NCBI GenBank assembly: GCA_016929595.1
Contig: JAFGIN010000054.1
Span: 1 to 64,000 of the forward strand
Length of the DNA stretch: 64,000 nt
Source: Chitinispirillaceae bacterium
GTDB lineage: Bacteria > Fibrobacterota > Chitinivibrionia > Chitinivibrionales > Chitinispirillaceae
Direction of reading: 5' to 3'
Translations under genes and position numbers: made by a program
Notes under the pieces: model-generated
The model's database searches: none
Seen by the model: the letters and a program-made list of their open reading frames with translations, nothing else
What the model was told of the DNA's origin: nothing
Shown here: positions 53,154 through 62,882 of the stretch, in pieces
Numbering within the stretch: position 1 is the stretch's first letter
Layout of the letters: the number at the start of each line of letters is the position of its first letter

Positions 53154-53723
53154 ATGATAAATGTACAGAACAGGAAAAACAATCATCTCAATGGTTTCAC
53201 CACACAAAATGAGAGATATCAGGACTTTCTCAAATTTGCTCTGAACAGAATAATCGAAACAGCCAGGTATTATGAATCACAAGCAAAAATATCACACCAT
53301 CCCGGAAACAAACAATTTCTTTATTTCCTGGCAGGAAAAAAGAGAGTTCAACATGTCATTTTAGAAATAGTTGCAGCCAATAGAAGCAACAACACCTATA
53401 GTGCATCAGCTGATTATCCTGCACACTCAAACGATACCGAGTATATCTGCTTAGCTGATTTAAAACCAGAATTTATAATAAAGTGTGCACATGAAAGAGC
53501 AGAAAAAGATCTGAATTTGTATACAAGCCTGGCAGCACTTGAAGAAGATATTCATACAAGAAGACTTCTGTTAACACTCTCGAAAATGGCCCGTGATTTC
53601 ATACAGGACGTTACCACCGGCTATTCAAAATTTACCTCGACTCAATTACATCCACAACCTCAGAATACCAGATTAATCAGGAATTTAATTGTAAAGCGTA
53701 CTGAAGAAACCCCAGTCCGGTAG
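53154..53723 (+). CDS. Ferritin-like (rubrerythrin-type) di-iron protein, putative
   Basis: I start at ATG 53154 behind AAAGGA; the frame opens at 53007 but that extension has no site and an unlikely sequence. The 189-aa helical protein has FALNRIIETARYYESQAKIS, then KKRVQHVILEIVAA, a linker, and KCAHERAEKDLNLYTSLAAL with LEEDIHTRRLLLTLSKM. The two halves supply E...E-x-x-H type ligand pairs like the ferritin/rubrerythrin four-helix bundle. There is no C-terminal rubredoxin domain. Likely roles are peroxide or iron handling. It follows the sigma-54 regulator by 155 bases, so it may be that regulator's target. Confidence 0.6.
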   Translation: MINVQNRKNNHLNGFTTQNERYQDFLKFALNRIIETARYYESQAKISHHPGNKQFLYFLAGKKRVQHVILEIVAANRSNNTYSASADYPAHSNDTEYICLADLKPEFIIKCAHERAEKDLNLYTSLAALEEDIHTRRLLLTLSKMARDFIQDVTTGYSKFTSTQLHPQPQNTRLIRNLIVKRTEETPVR

Positions 53724-53762
53724 TGTACCCACAACGGTTTGCAGCAACCTCAAAAACCCAAT

Positions 53763-53793
53763 AAAAAAAGGGTGATGTTCGAAAACCTCACCC
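53763..53793 (-). terminator. Rho-independent terminator of metK
   Basis: On the minus strand GGGTGA pairs with TCACCC around a 12-nt loop and is followed by seven T. It lies 37 nt after the metK stop. Confidence 0.8.
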
Positions 53794-53829
53794 TGATTCC
53801 TTCATGTTTTCAGTATATTTAAATTTAAA

Positions 53830-54990
53830 TTATATACCAGCAGCTTTTTTAACAGCGTCTACCATATCGATTTTTTCCCATGTGAAATTGGGAAGTTCTC
53901 TTCCGAAATGTCCGTTACGGGCAGTTTCGCGGTAGATTGGCCTCTTAAGATCAAGTGCTTTGACAATTCCTGATGGCGACAAGTCAAACACTTTCATAAT
54001 AACATCACAGATTTTGTCATCAGAGACTTTTCCTGTTCCGAATGAATCGACATGAACGGAAAGGGGCTTGGCAACACCAATTGCGTAAGACAACTGAATT
54101 TCACAGTGAGTTGCAAGACCTGCAGCAACAACGTTCTTTGCTACCCAGCGTGCAGCATAAGCGGCACTTCTATCAACTTTTGATGGATCTTTCCCAGAAA
54201 ATGCACCACCACCATGTGCACTATAACCACCATATGTATCAACAATGATTTTACGTCCTGTAAGCCCGGAATCACCATGAGGGCCTCCAACCACAAAACG
54301 ACCTGTCGGATTGATATGATAGATCGTCTTATCATCAAGATACTTTGCAGGAATAACTTTCTTAATGATTTTCTCAGTCATATCATTAGTTATCTGTTCA
54401 TGAGTTGCTTCAGGAGCATGTTGTGTTGAAAGCACTACAGTATTAACCCGAATCGGATTCAAACCATCATATTCAATTGTTACCTGAGACTTTGCATCTG
54501 GTCTCAGATATGGAATTTCTTTGCTTTCGCGAGCGTCAGTCAGTGTTTCCAGAAGGCGGTGCGCATAATGAATCGCCAGTGGCATATAGGTGGCTGTTTC
54601 GTTACATGCATAGCCAAACATGATACCCTGATCCCCGGCACCCTGTTCTTTATAAAGTCCTTCACCCTCAGTAACTCCCTGAGAAATATCCGGAGATTGC
54701 TGATGAATAGATATTGTAACACCGCAACTATCCGCATCAAAACCAATTCCACTTTCAGTGTACCCGATTTCTCTGATAGTTTTACGTACAACACTCTGGA
54801 AATCAACGATTGCCTTACTGGTGATTTCACCAGCCACTACTACAAGACCTGTTGTTACCAGTGTTTCACAAGCAACTCGTGAATTAGGATCCTGTTCGAG
54901 CATTGCATCCAGAATGGCATCCGAAATCTGATCACATACTTTGTCGGGATGTCCCTGAGACACGCTTTCTGATGTAAATAAACGACGCAT
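53830..54990 (-). CDS. metK: S-adenosylmethionine synthetase
   Basis: The 386-aa product has all MetK signatures: [20 protein letters not shown] at the N-terminus, [23 protein letters not shown] (signature 1), [20 protein letters not shown], and [20 protein letters not shown] (signature 2, P-loop-like). It forms SAM from methionine and ATP. An AGGAGG site lies upstream of the ATG. The 85 bases between metK and larC show no SAM riboswitch structure. A terminator follows at 53763-53793. Confidence 0.97.
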   Translation of the reverse strand: MRRLFTSESVSQGHPDKVCDQISDAILDAMLEQDPNSRVACETLVTTGLVVVAGEITSKAIVDFQSVVRKTIREIGYTESGIGFDADSCGVTISIHQQSPDISQGVTEGEGLYKEQGAGDQGIMFGYACNETATYMPLAIHYAHRLLETLTDARESKEIPYLRPDAKSQVTIEYDGLNPIRVNTVVLSTQHAPEATHEQITNDMTEKIIKKVIPAKYLDDKTIYHINPTGRFVVGGPHGDSGLTGRKIIVDTYGGYSAHGGGAFSGKDPSKVDRSAAYAARWVAKNVVAAGLATHCEIQLSYAIGVAKPLSVHVDSFGTGKVSDDKICDVIMKVFDLSPSGIVKALDLKRPIYRETARNGHFGRELPNFTWEKIDMVDAVKKAAGI

Positions 54991-55075
54991 TCTTCCTCCT
55001 GAAAAAAACCATTATGAAAAAAGATCCTCAAAATACATGATCTCCACCAGATTTTCAAGATTTTAAGCGATGTGG

Positions 55076-56254
55076 CTATTCGATCGGTTTTCCAGAACGC
55101 AAATATCGCTCAACAATATCCATTGCCGGAACATTGTTCTGTTTTGCGATTCGTTCAAGATCATCAAATTCAAGTTTTGAAAAAGTGTATTCCCCGATTG
55201 AGCACTGTTTTTCATTACATAAGCTCCCGGAAAATTGAACCTCTGATGAATGTCTCTGAGCTATGATTCTTTGTTTGTTTTCTATACGGACACCAAGCGT
55301 TCTTGTTGTCTTGATCAGCAGTTCGGCAAGTGATTTTGATCTCTCAACTTTCGAAATCACCGAAACACGATAGCCCGGCCGGTTTTTTTTCATGAAAACC
55401 GGTATCCAGACCACATCGAGCGCACCGTTTTCAAACAGAACCCGGGTTGCATATCCCATGATTTCACCGGAGATGTGATCCATATCTGATTCTATCACCG
55501 TGATGAGATCATTAGTTACATTAGTTACATCAGTTTTACCAATTTCAATAAGCAATGTCCGTATATAATTGGGATGCTCATCAAACTGTTTCGTGCCACA
55601 CCCGTATCCAATACTCTCAACAACACCCTCAGGTATGGAAAGCACTTGTGTACCCAGGGCAGTTAGAATTGCAGCACCTGTCGGGGTCAACAATTCTGTT
55701 TCCACGTGAAGTGATTTGAAACGTTTTCCCCGAATCAATGCCGCAACAGCAGGAACAGGAACGGGCATGATTCCATGCGCAGCATTTATTGTTCCGGTAC
55801 CATCGGTCAGCGTTGAATAAAAAAATGTATCGATTTGAAAATATTCAAGAGCACAGCAGAATCCGACAATGTCAATAATTGTATCAACAGCTCCGATTTC
55901 ATGAAAATGAACCTTCTCGAATGGAATATTATGAACCTGTGCTTCAGCTTTGGCCAGATGAGTGAAAACTTTTTCAGCACGCTCGACAATCGAACCTTCG
56001 AGATCACCCCCCTTAAGGATTTTCATGATATCGGTGAAATGACGATAATCATGAGATGGTTCACTTTCAGGATTGATTAGCGTGCATCTCATCCCGTTGC
56101 GTTCTACCTTAGTAACACCAATGGTGATATTCTCAATTTTTAATGATTCCAGTCTTCTGGTAAGGTATTCAACCGGAAATCCAATATCGATTAATGATGC
56201 CAGAAGCATGTCACCGCTTGCACCTGAAAGAAGGTCGAAATAGAGATGTTTCAT
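55076..56254 (-). CDS. larC: LarC nickel-pincer cofactor insertion protein
   Basis: The 392-aa product starts LYFDLLSGASGDMLLASLID, the LarC hallmark. It has EKVHFHEIGAVDTIIDIVGF, the region HGIMPVPVPAVAALI with LLTPTGAAIL, and YGCGTKQFDEHPNYIR. LarC inserts nickel into pyridinium-3,5-bisthiocarboxylic acid mononucleotide to make the cofactor of lactate racemase and related enzymes. In Lactobacillus plantarum the protein is made by a programmed frameshift between larC1 and larC2. Here both parts are one continuous frame. larA, larB and larE are not in the window. Confidence 0.93.
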   Translation of the reverse strand: MKHLYFDLLSGASGDMLLASLIDIGFPVEYLTRRLESLKIENITIGVTKVERNGMRCTLINPESEPSHDYRHFTDIMKILKGGDLEGSIVERAEKVFTHLAKAEAQVHNIPFEKVHFHEIGAVDTIIDIVGFCCALEYFQIDTFFYSTLTDGTGTINAAHGIMPVPVPAVAALIRGKRFKSLHVETELLTPTGAAILTALGTQVLSIPEGVVESIGYGCGTKQFDEHPNYIRTLLIEIGKTDVTNVTNDLITVIESDMDHISGEIMGYATRVLFENGALDVVWIPVFMKKNRPGYRVSVISKVERSKSLAELLIKTTRTLGVRIENKQRIIAQRHSSEVQFSGSLCNEKQCSIGEYTFSKLEFDDLERIAKQNNVPAMDIVERYLRSGKPIE

Positions 56255-56431
56255 AAGTGCCTCACAATCATGATAATAGTGTTCTATCCTTGTACGCGAA
56301 ATATGATAACTTAACTGTTTTTGCAGTAAAATGCAAAAAAACTAGTTATTACCGAATATATTTATCACCAGCTGATATGAGAGACAATTATTTTACATAA
56401 AAACATTTTAAAGGTAAAAAAACAGCCAAAT

Positions 56432-57325
56432 ATGGGTTTAAATGGTCGGGTAATTGAAGAACAGAGAAATTATTTTATTGTAGATACAATCAAATCTGCA
56501 ATTCGCTGCAGTATCCGGGGAAGTCTAAAAAAAAATAGAGTACGTGTCTGTACTGGCGATATAGTCACTATTGATATTACAAATCAGGATACCGGAGAGG
56601 GTGTCATCACTGCTATTAAAGAACGAACCAGTTTCCTTAAGCGTCCGGCACTGGCAAATCTGACACAGATACTATTCGTTAACACCTACAAACATCCATC
56701 CCTCGATACCGAAGCACTTGACCGGTTTCTTTTTGCAGCTGAAGTATATCAGGTTCCTGCAGTCATCATTTTCAATAAAACAGATCTTCTTTCTCCTCAG
56801 GAATGGGAAAGCCTTGACGTCACAGCTTCTTACTACAAAAAAATCGGATACCGGATTTTATTTACTTCAGCAAAAAAGATGACCGGAATAGACGATCTTA
56901 AAGGCATATGCAGAAACGAGGTCAGTGCCTGCACGGGTTTGAGCGGGGTTGGAAAAAGCACCCTGCTTTCATGTCTCTTTCCGGAGATAGATTTCAAAAC
57001 TGCAAATGTAAGTGGGGCCAGCGGCAGAGGTACCCATACGACAACATCAATCTCCCTTCACCCATTCGAAAGCGGATATCTTGCCGATACACCGGGTTTT
57101 TCATTCGTTGAAATTCCACCTGTTGATGAAATTGATGTGGTAAATTATTTCCCCGAACTGGAAGCTGCAACAGGAAAATGCAGGTTCAACAACTGCATTC
57201 ACAATGGAGAACCGGGTTGCGAAGTACAGGAACTCATTAACATTAACGAAATACTGTCATCACGGCGGGAACATTATCTTAAAATTTTTAATGAAGAAAA
57301 AGCCAGAAGGCAGAAATTCAGATGA
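56432..57325 (+). CDS. rsgA: Small ribosomal subunit biogenesis GTPase RsgA
   Basis: The 297-aa product has an N-terminal OB fold (GRVIEEQRNYFIVDT...CSIRGSL, CTGDIVTID). The circularly permuted GTPase follows: IFNKTDLL (G4), TSAKK (G5), ACTGLSGVGKSTLLSCLF (P-loop, G1) and DTPGF (G3). It ends in a zinc finger (CRFNNCIHNGEPGCEV). It checks late 30S assembly. It reads away from larC with 177 bases between divergent starts. Confidence 0.95.
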   Translation: MGLNGRVIEEQRNYFIVDTIKSAIRCSIRGSLKKNRVRVCTGDIVTIDITNQDTGEGVITAIKERTSFLKRPALANLTQILFVNTYKHPSLDTEALDRFLFAAEVYQVPAVIIFNKTDLLSPQEWESLDVTASYYKKIGYRILFTSAKKMTGIDDLKGICRNEVSACTGLSGVGKSTLLSCLFPEIDFKTANVSGASGRGTHTTTSISLHPFESGYLADTPGFSFVEIPPVDEIDVVNYFPELEAATGKCRFNNCIHNGEPGCEVQELININEILSSRREHYLKIFNEEKARRQKFR

Positions 57326-57399
57326 CCTGCTGATGATGATCGCGCTTATAAATCCATGCAGAGCGATGCAGTAAGTATAACATCGTTAACTATAATTTC

Positions 57400-58224
57400 C
57401 TATACAATCTCTCTCTTATTAAAAACGGCTACTATCAAAAGAAGTGAAAAAAGAATATAAAAAAGAATATTAAGGACCGGATGAAAAGGTCCCAGTGCAT
57501 GGAATTCACTTTTTTTAATCAATGATGTTGCAAAATATTGTAACGCAGTCATTTTTGGCCAGATAACCCAGACCCATGAAACTGATCTTTCTGTCGTATT
57601 TACCTGCTGCATAAAGTTATGAGCAATTTCCGTCTGTGAAGCTGCATACACTGAATCGATAAACAAACTCCCAAAAGCAACTACCATTCCCAGAACTGCC
57701 GACAAAACATCCGGTAAGAAAAGCGTTAAAAGGAGAACAATACAAATAATAGCCAAGATGTTCAACGAAAGAACAAGTGATGCCGGAAAGAACCAGACAA
57801 TTCCTCCGCCGGTATTAACAAGCATAATTATGTAAACTGATAGATGAAGAATAAAGACCAATCCGTACGAAAGTACCCATAATCCAATTACTTTTGAAAA
57901 TAAATACGCCACACGGTTGACCGGCTTTGCAAGGATCATCACCGTAACACCATCATCCCTGTCCCTCAAAAAGGTTCTCATAGACATAAGTATTGCTGTT
58001 AATATGCCGCCAAATGCTATTATATTAAATCCGATCAGGGATCCATGCCAGCCTACAGTAAGCTGATCTATCTGTTCGCCATTGACGGTATAGTTGCCAC
58101 TGAAACAGCCTCTTAACAGCCAGGTAAACCCTATTGCTATAGCTGTCAGAATGTAAAAACTCTTATGGTGCAACTCATCAAGAATGGTATACCATGTACA
58201 GATGAGTAAATCGCGCAGTTTCAA
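57400..58224 (-). CDS. ABC-2 type transporter permease
   Basis: The 274-aa product has six hydrophobic segments. The N-terminal amphipathic TWYTILDELHHKSFYILTAI and the RTFLRDRDDGVTVMILAKPV-NR-x-x-YLFSKVIGLW cytoplasmic segment are typical of ABC-2 permeases. It should form an export channel with an ATP-binding partner, but no ATPase gene is in the window next to it, so the partner may lie elsewhere. The substrate is unknown. Confidence 0.8.
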   Translation of the reverse strand: MKLRDLLICTWYTILDELHHKSFYILTAIAIGFTWLLRGCFSGNYTVNGEQIDQLTVGWHGSLIGFNIIAFGGILTAILMSMRTFLRDRDDGVTVMILAKPVNRVAYLFSKVIGLWVLSYGLVFILHLSVYIIMLVNTGGGIVWFFPASLVLSLNILAIICIVLLLTLFLPDVLSAVLGMVVAFGSLFIDSVYAASQTEIAHNFMQQVNTTERSVSWVWVIWPKMTALQYFATSLIKKSEFHALGPFHPVLNILFYILFSLLLIVAVFNKREIV

Positions 58225-58280
58225 GCTGCCTCCTGCTATTGATGTTCACGTATCATCTATCCTGAACACAGCAACGTGCG

Positions 58281-58309
58281 CGTAATCAATGTCAATTGAT
58301 TACGTTTTT
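58281..58309 (+). terminator. Rho-independent terminator-like hairpin (plus strand)
   Basis: CGTAATCAAT pairs perfectly with ATTGATTACG around loop GTCA and is followed by T5. It is oriented for plus-strand transcripts, although no plus-strand gene ends nearby; rsgA stops about 950 bases before. The 58225-58538 gap contains nothing else I can support. Confidence 0.55.
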
Positions 58310-58538
58310 CAGAATAAATGGTCACTGTATAAAATAGTTCACGCATCCTGAAAATATTCAAGCTATAAATGAACACTGGACCTGAATCGGACAATTCGTT
58401 CACACGATCCGCTTAACCAGTAATTTTTAGTCCCGACGGGACAGTGTCAAAAATTTTACCCTCATCAGTACTAAATCGTGGTATATTCTCATATATCCTG
58501 TAGCAACTTTCAATATCATTGTTCTTTTTCGGGTACTG

Positions 58539-59024
58539 ATGAATAGAAGTAATTTGAGAAATTCCTGTTTTTTAATTTTATTTTTCACAATTGTTGCAGC
58601 AGCACAGACTTATGCATGCTCGATGCTTTCCCTCTCCGTTGAGAAAAATGGTGTCATCAAAGGAAAAAGTTATGCGGTTTCAAGTCTTTACATCAATTTA
58701 TCCACGGATTCTGTGAAAGTTTTTGGCAATTATCAGGGAATGTATATTTCCAATGGTTTTAGGGTGGATAGAAGAAATCATGACACATTATTTGTGAGCG
58801 GAAATTTTTTCGGAAAAGATGCCCATGTTTATCTCATAGTAAAACACAATCTGATTATCAGTAACTACAATTTTATAAGCAATACGGGTGAATCAACACT
58901 TTCTGCACAACTGACCCTGAAGCCGATTCAAAACCACTTTTCAGAAAAATATCATGAAAGAAGGGAACGGCAGCAGTCGCCATCTGCTCCCAGAGACCTC
59001 CTTGGAAGACAACAAAAAAAATAA
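58539..59024 (+). CDS. Small exported protein, uncharacterised
   Basis: The 161-aa product has a signal peptide (SCFLILFFTIVAAAQTYA). The mature part has beta-type strands (SYAVSSLYINLSTDSVKVFG, DTLFVSGNFFGKDAHVYLIV) and a basic, low-complexity C-terminus (YHERRERQQSPSAPRD). It could be lipid-anchored if the Cys at residue 27 (TYACSM) is used. I recognise no family. It precedes another exported coiled-coil protein on the same strand by about 130 bases. Confidence 0.6.
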   Translation: MNRSNLRNSCFLILFFTIVAAAQTYACSMLSLSVEKNGVIKGKSYAVSSLYINLSTDSVKVFGNYQGMYISNGFRVDRRNHDTLFVSGNFFGKDAHVYLIVKHNLIISNYNFISNTGESTLSAQLTLKPIQNHFSEKYHERRERQQSPSAPRDLLGRQQKK

Positions 59025-59152
59025 AAACCGGTCTGGGAAAACAATTAGACCGTCTAATTAAAGAAAACAGTTTATATTATGTATCCATAACTATATTCTT
59101 TTAAATTCAAAAAGTTAAACCCTGAACCGCATTATCTTTTGTGAGAAACCAA

Positions 59153-60949
59153 ATGCAGCTCAAGCAACGATTGTCAGTTTTTCTCTTTTTAATTTTAATA
59201 ACAGGTGGCGTGAGCAACGTATTCGCTGCAAAAGCTGGATCCAGGTCAGCGTCATCTAAAAATGGTTATATCTCACAAACATTCATCGATACTTCAATAC
59301 AACGGGCTTTTTACATTCTTAATGAAGCTGCAAGTATTGCCGGAATAGGATTCCGTCAACAACAGGCAATTGCTGAAGCAAAGTCTATTGCCAAGCAACT
59401 CCGTGCTGTTGCTGCCGGTGATAAAAATGAGCGATACATTCTCTGGAAAGTCAGTGAACTTGAAGCGCAGATCTATCTGGAAGAAAAAGATATGATGCTG
59501 CAAAAGGTACAACAGGGGCAAACTTCTATAAACCAGCTGGTATCGAGGTATAACACAGAAGTTGGAAGATCCCGACCCGATTTTGCATCAATGCGTCGAA
59601 TGCATGTGCAGATGGGGCAGCTTGATGGTATAAAAGCAAATCAGATGGCCGATTCGTATAACCAGCGCTACCGGGCTATCACCAGAGAGGTAACTTATGC
59701 GCTTGAAAAAGCACTTGAAAGTGGTGATCTTGGAAAAGCACAAACAGAGCTGGGATATTGCCTCCGTAATGCATCATACCTTTCCATGACAGCATCCACT
59801 TATAACCAGTTTGAAAAAAGGGTTGAAAAGTTAGCGGTAGCCAGAACAGAAAAACCACGAATGGAAGATGAGCTCAAATCAGCACAGAATGCTTTGCGTT
59901 CAAATAATTTAAAAACCGCACGAAACAGCATTAACAGTGCAGAAAGCCGCTTTTCCCTGATAAAATCAGCTCTGCCAGATGAAGAAACCTCAATACTGAA
60001 CAATGAACTTAGAAGATGCAGCAAACGACTCTGTACAAAAGAGGATTCACTTGTTACAGTAAATCTCGAAATTTTATCCAGACAGGGGATCACTGCTGCA
60101 GATGATTTTCTGAAAAAAACACTTCGTCCTCTGGGAGTATCCCGGGATAAAGTTGCGTTTGTAGATAAAGCTATAATCGATATTAAAAGCCCGGAGAACA
60201 GTGCGATCAGTGATGAAATCAGCAGCATAAATTCAGAAAGTGACGAGGAACCACCAGTCGATGAGAGTGCCGGGGATTCCCCCCCTACACTACTGGACGA
60301 TATCATGGCTCGGGCGCGAATGAAAGCTCAGGAAAAAACGGACAGTCTCCGCCGGATAGAAAATGCACGGATGCAGGTTGTAATGGCCGAAGAGCGCCGG
60401 CAGGACAGTATTTCTGCTCTTCTTCGGGCTGCGGAGCTTAAAGAGTTCCAAAAGAAGCAGAATAGTGCCCAGAATATCTCCATGGATATTTACGCACTGC
60501 TTGAAAAGAACCAGATCCAGGGAGCCAAACAAAGGTTCAACAAGGAACGACCATATCTGCTGCAATATCTGGATAAAAATGATTTCTACATACTCGAAAG
60601 TACACTTCAACAATTTACCCTTCCACCGCCACAACCTGTTCAGACTGTTGCAGCCAATCAGCCCAGTGTTCAAACGACTCGATCCGGGGGTACTGGAATT
60701 GTTCCGATAAGCAGCACGAATGCTCCACTTCCCCCTACTATTGAAGAAAAACTCAAAAAAAATCAGGCTCGTGCAGAATTCGAAATAGCCGAAATTTATT
60801 CTCTGCTTGAAAAAAATCAGGTTAATGAAGCATACAAACGCTTTCAGAAAAACAAAAAACCGCTTCAAATGTTCCTTCAGGCGGACATTTTCACATTACT
60901 TGAAACCACAATCTCTCAAGCCTGGGAATTTCAGCAGGGAACACAGTAA
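59153..60949 (+). CDS. Exported coiled-coil protein with two C-terminal repeats, uncharacterised
   Basis: I start at ATG 59153; a GTG four codons upstream is possible. The ~598-aa product has a signal peptide ending VFAAKA. A long helical region (YISQTFIDTSIQRAFYILNE, SAQNALRSNNLKTARNSINS) suggests a helical-repeat scaffold, followed by an acidic Ser-rich linker and a charged coiled coil. Two homologous ~45-residue helical repeats end it: DIYALLEKNQIQGAKQRFNK at ~440 and EIYSLLEKNQVNEAYKRFQK at ~545, separated by a Pro/Thr-rich linker. It is probably a periplasmic structural or binding protein. No enzyme motif is seen. Confidence 0.65.
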   Translation: MQLKQRLSVFLFLILITGGVSNVFAAKAGSRSASSKNGYISQTFIDTSIQRAFYILNEAASIAGIGFRQQQAIAEAKSIAKQLRAVAAGDKNERYILWKVSELEAQIYLEEKDMMLQKVQQGQTSINQLVSRYNTEVGRSRPDFASMRRMHVQMGQLDGIKANQMADSYNQRYRAITREVTYALEKALESGDLGKAQTELGYCLRNASYLSMTASTYNQFEKRVEKLAVARTEKPRMEDELKSAQNALRSNNLKTARNSINSAESRFSLIKSALPDEETSILNNELRRCSKRLCTKEDSLVTVNLEILSRQGITAADDFLKKTLRPLGVSRDKVAFVDKAIIDIKSPENSAISDEISSINSESDEEPPVDESAGDSPPTLLDDIMARARMKAQEKTDSLRRIENARMQVVMAEERRQDSISALLRAAELKEFQKKQNSAQNISMDIYALLEKNQIQGAKQRFNKERPYLLQYLDKNDFYILESTLQQFTLPPPQPVQTVAANQPSVQTTRSGGTGIVPISSTNAPLPPTIEEKLKKNQARAEFEIAEIYSLLEKNQVNEAYKRFQKNKKPLQMFLQADIFTLLETTISQAWEFQQGTQ

Positions 60950-61151
60950 TTTAGAATTTGTGCCTGATTAACATATGCTATCCAGAATTAATTCCATTAA
61001 TTTTTATTTTTTTAGTGAATTGAACATAGTATTTTCTCCGACTGCGGTGAATACTGCTGCTCGTGGGTCATTTGTGTTACACATTATTCGTGATCATCTG
61101 TTTTGATATATAAATTACCAGTTCAGATTGATCGGTTTTGAAGGGTTTTGA

Positions 61152-62834
61152 ATGAAATCGATTATTGTTGATTTGTTAAGCAAAGCGCTTTCTGATGCGC
61201 TTCCTCAGAGCGAAATTGTCCGTTTAATCGAGGTTCCACCATCAGATGATATGGGTGACTTCGCGTTCCCATGCTTTCCACTCTCACGTACACTTAAAAA
61301 AAATCCTAAGCAGATTGCGGACCAATTATGTGAATCATTAGTATTGCCGCCAGAGATTCAGGAAGTAAAAGCGGTGTCCGGATATTTGAATTTCTACGTT
61401 AACAAAAGGATCCTCACAGAAAATGTGCTTAAAGCGGCTTTTGAGGAATCATATGGAAAGCAGCAACGTGAGAAATCGATTGTTGTGGAATTTGCATCAC
61501 CCAACACCAATAAACCGCTGCATCTCGGACACCTTCGTAATATGTCATTAGGAGACAGTGTCTCCCGTATTCTTCAGTTCGGTGGAAACAGGGTTACACG
61601 TACATCAATAAACAATGACCGCGGTGTTCATATTTGTAAATCAATGCTTGCTTACTCAGAGTTCGCAAATGGTGCGACACCCGAATCGACTGGCAAAAAA
61701 TCAGATCACTTTGTGGGTAATTATTATGTTCTGTTCAGTAAAAAAGCTGCAGAAGATGAGAGCTGGAACGAGCGTGCACAGGAGATGCTCAGACTCTGGG
61801 AATCGGGTGATGAAGCAACGCTTGCCTTGTGGAAAACCATGAACGGGTGGGCCCTGGGTGGATTCAGGGAAACATATACACTGTTTGGAATCAAATTCGA
61901 CAAAGAATACTATGAGAGTAACATATACAAATCCGGGAAGGAGATCGTCCAGGACGGACTCAGTAGCGGAATCTTTACACTCCGCAGTGATGGTGCTGTC
62001 ATTGTAAATCTTGAGTCAGAAAAACTCGGTGAAAAGGTCCTTCTGCGCCCCGATGGAACTTCTGTATATATTGTTCAGGACCTCTTCCTTGCAGTTTTAA
62101 AGAACCAGGAGTATAAGTATGATCAGTCAATTTATGTCGTTGGTAATGAACAGGATTATCATTTCGCTGTTCTTATAGCTATTTTCAAAAAACTTGGAAA
62201 TCCTATTTCGGAACGAATGAAGCATCTCTCGTATGGTATGGTTGAACTCCCTGAAGGGCGAATGAAATCACGTGAAGGCACTGTGGTGGATGCTGATGAT
62301 CTGATCCATGAAACCGCACGTCTTGCAGCAGAGGAACTTAAAGAACGTTATACACTCAGTGAAGAGGAGAGTGCTGAACGCAGTCTTAAAATCGCGCTCA
62401 GTGCAATAAAATACCAACTTCTGAAAATCGACATTACAAAAAATATGCTTTTCGATCCCAAAAAAGCGATCAGCTTTGAGGGAGATACCGGGCCATATCT
62501 TATGTATAGTTATGCACGGGCTGCATCAATTCTTCGTAAAGCAGATGCCCCGAAAACATTCACGATTCCCGAAATCTCCCATCAGGAAGTCCGCATTATC
62601 AAAAAAATCGGGGTTTTCCCTGATGTTGTCAACACTGCTCTTGATAAATTATCACCATCGCTTATCGCCAATTACGCCTTCGAACTCTCACAACTGTTCA
62701 ACGAGTTTTATCACGCTTCTAAAGTTATCGGAAGTGAAATGCAGGATTTCCGTCTCCAGATTGTCAAGGCATTCAAGACGGTTCTCAAAAAATGTCTGTG
62801 GATGCTTTCCATTAACGAAATTGAAGAGATGTGA
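61152..62834 (+). CDS. argS: Arginine--tRNA ligase
   Basis: The 560-aa product is a complete class I ArgRS. It has an N-terminal additional domain (SDDMGDFAFPCFPLSRTLKK), the HIGH motif as SPNTNKPLHLGHLRN, and SINNDRGVHICKSMLAY. The catalytic core carries GRMKSREGTVVDADDLI in place of KMSKS, and the DALR anticodon domain ends LKKCLWMLSINEIEEM. It charges tRNA-Arg. There is no feature of regulation upstream. Confidence 0.97.
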   Translation: MKSIIVDLLSKALSDALPQSEIVRLIEVPPSDDMGDFAFPCFPLSRTLKKNPKQIADQLCESLVLPPEIQEVKAVSGYLNFYVNKRILTENVLKAAFEESYGKQQREKSIVVEFASPNTNKPLHLGHLRNMSLGDSVSRILQFGGNRVTRTSINNDRGVHICKSMLAYSEFANGATPESTGKKSDHFVGNYYVLFSKKAAEDESWNERAQEMLRLWESGDEATLALWKTMNGWALGGFRETYTLFGIKFDKEYYESNIYKSGKEIVQDGLSSGIFTLRSDGAVIVNLESEKLGEKVLLRPDGTSVYIVQDLFLAVLKNQEYKYDQSIYVVGNEQDYHFAVLIAIFKKLGNPISERMKHLSYGMVELPEGRMKSREGTVVDADDLIHETARLAAEELKERYTLSEEESAERSLKIALSAIKYQLLKIDITKNMLFDPKKAISFEGDTGPYLMYSYARAASILRKADAPKTFTIPEISHQEVRIIKKIGVFPDVVNTALDKLSPSLIANYAFELSQLFNEFYHASKVIGSEMQDFRLQIVKAFKTVLKKCLWMLSINEIEEM

Positions 62835-62882
62835 GCAGGTATTTTTAACATTTTAATCCGTCTGTAAGAAAGAAACATTCAC

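Noticed and set aside
54991-55075. SAM riboswitch upstream of metK
   Set aside because: The 85-base gap to larC shows no conserved SAM-riboswitch stems, and an AGGAGG site accounts for translation.
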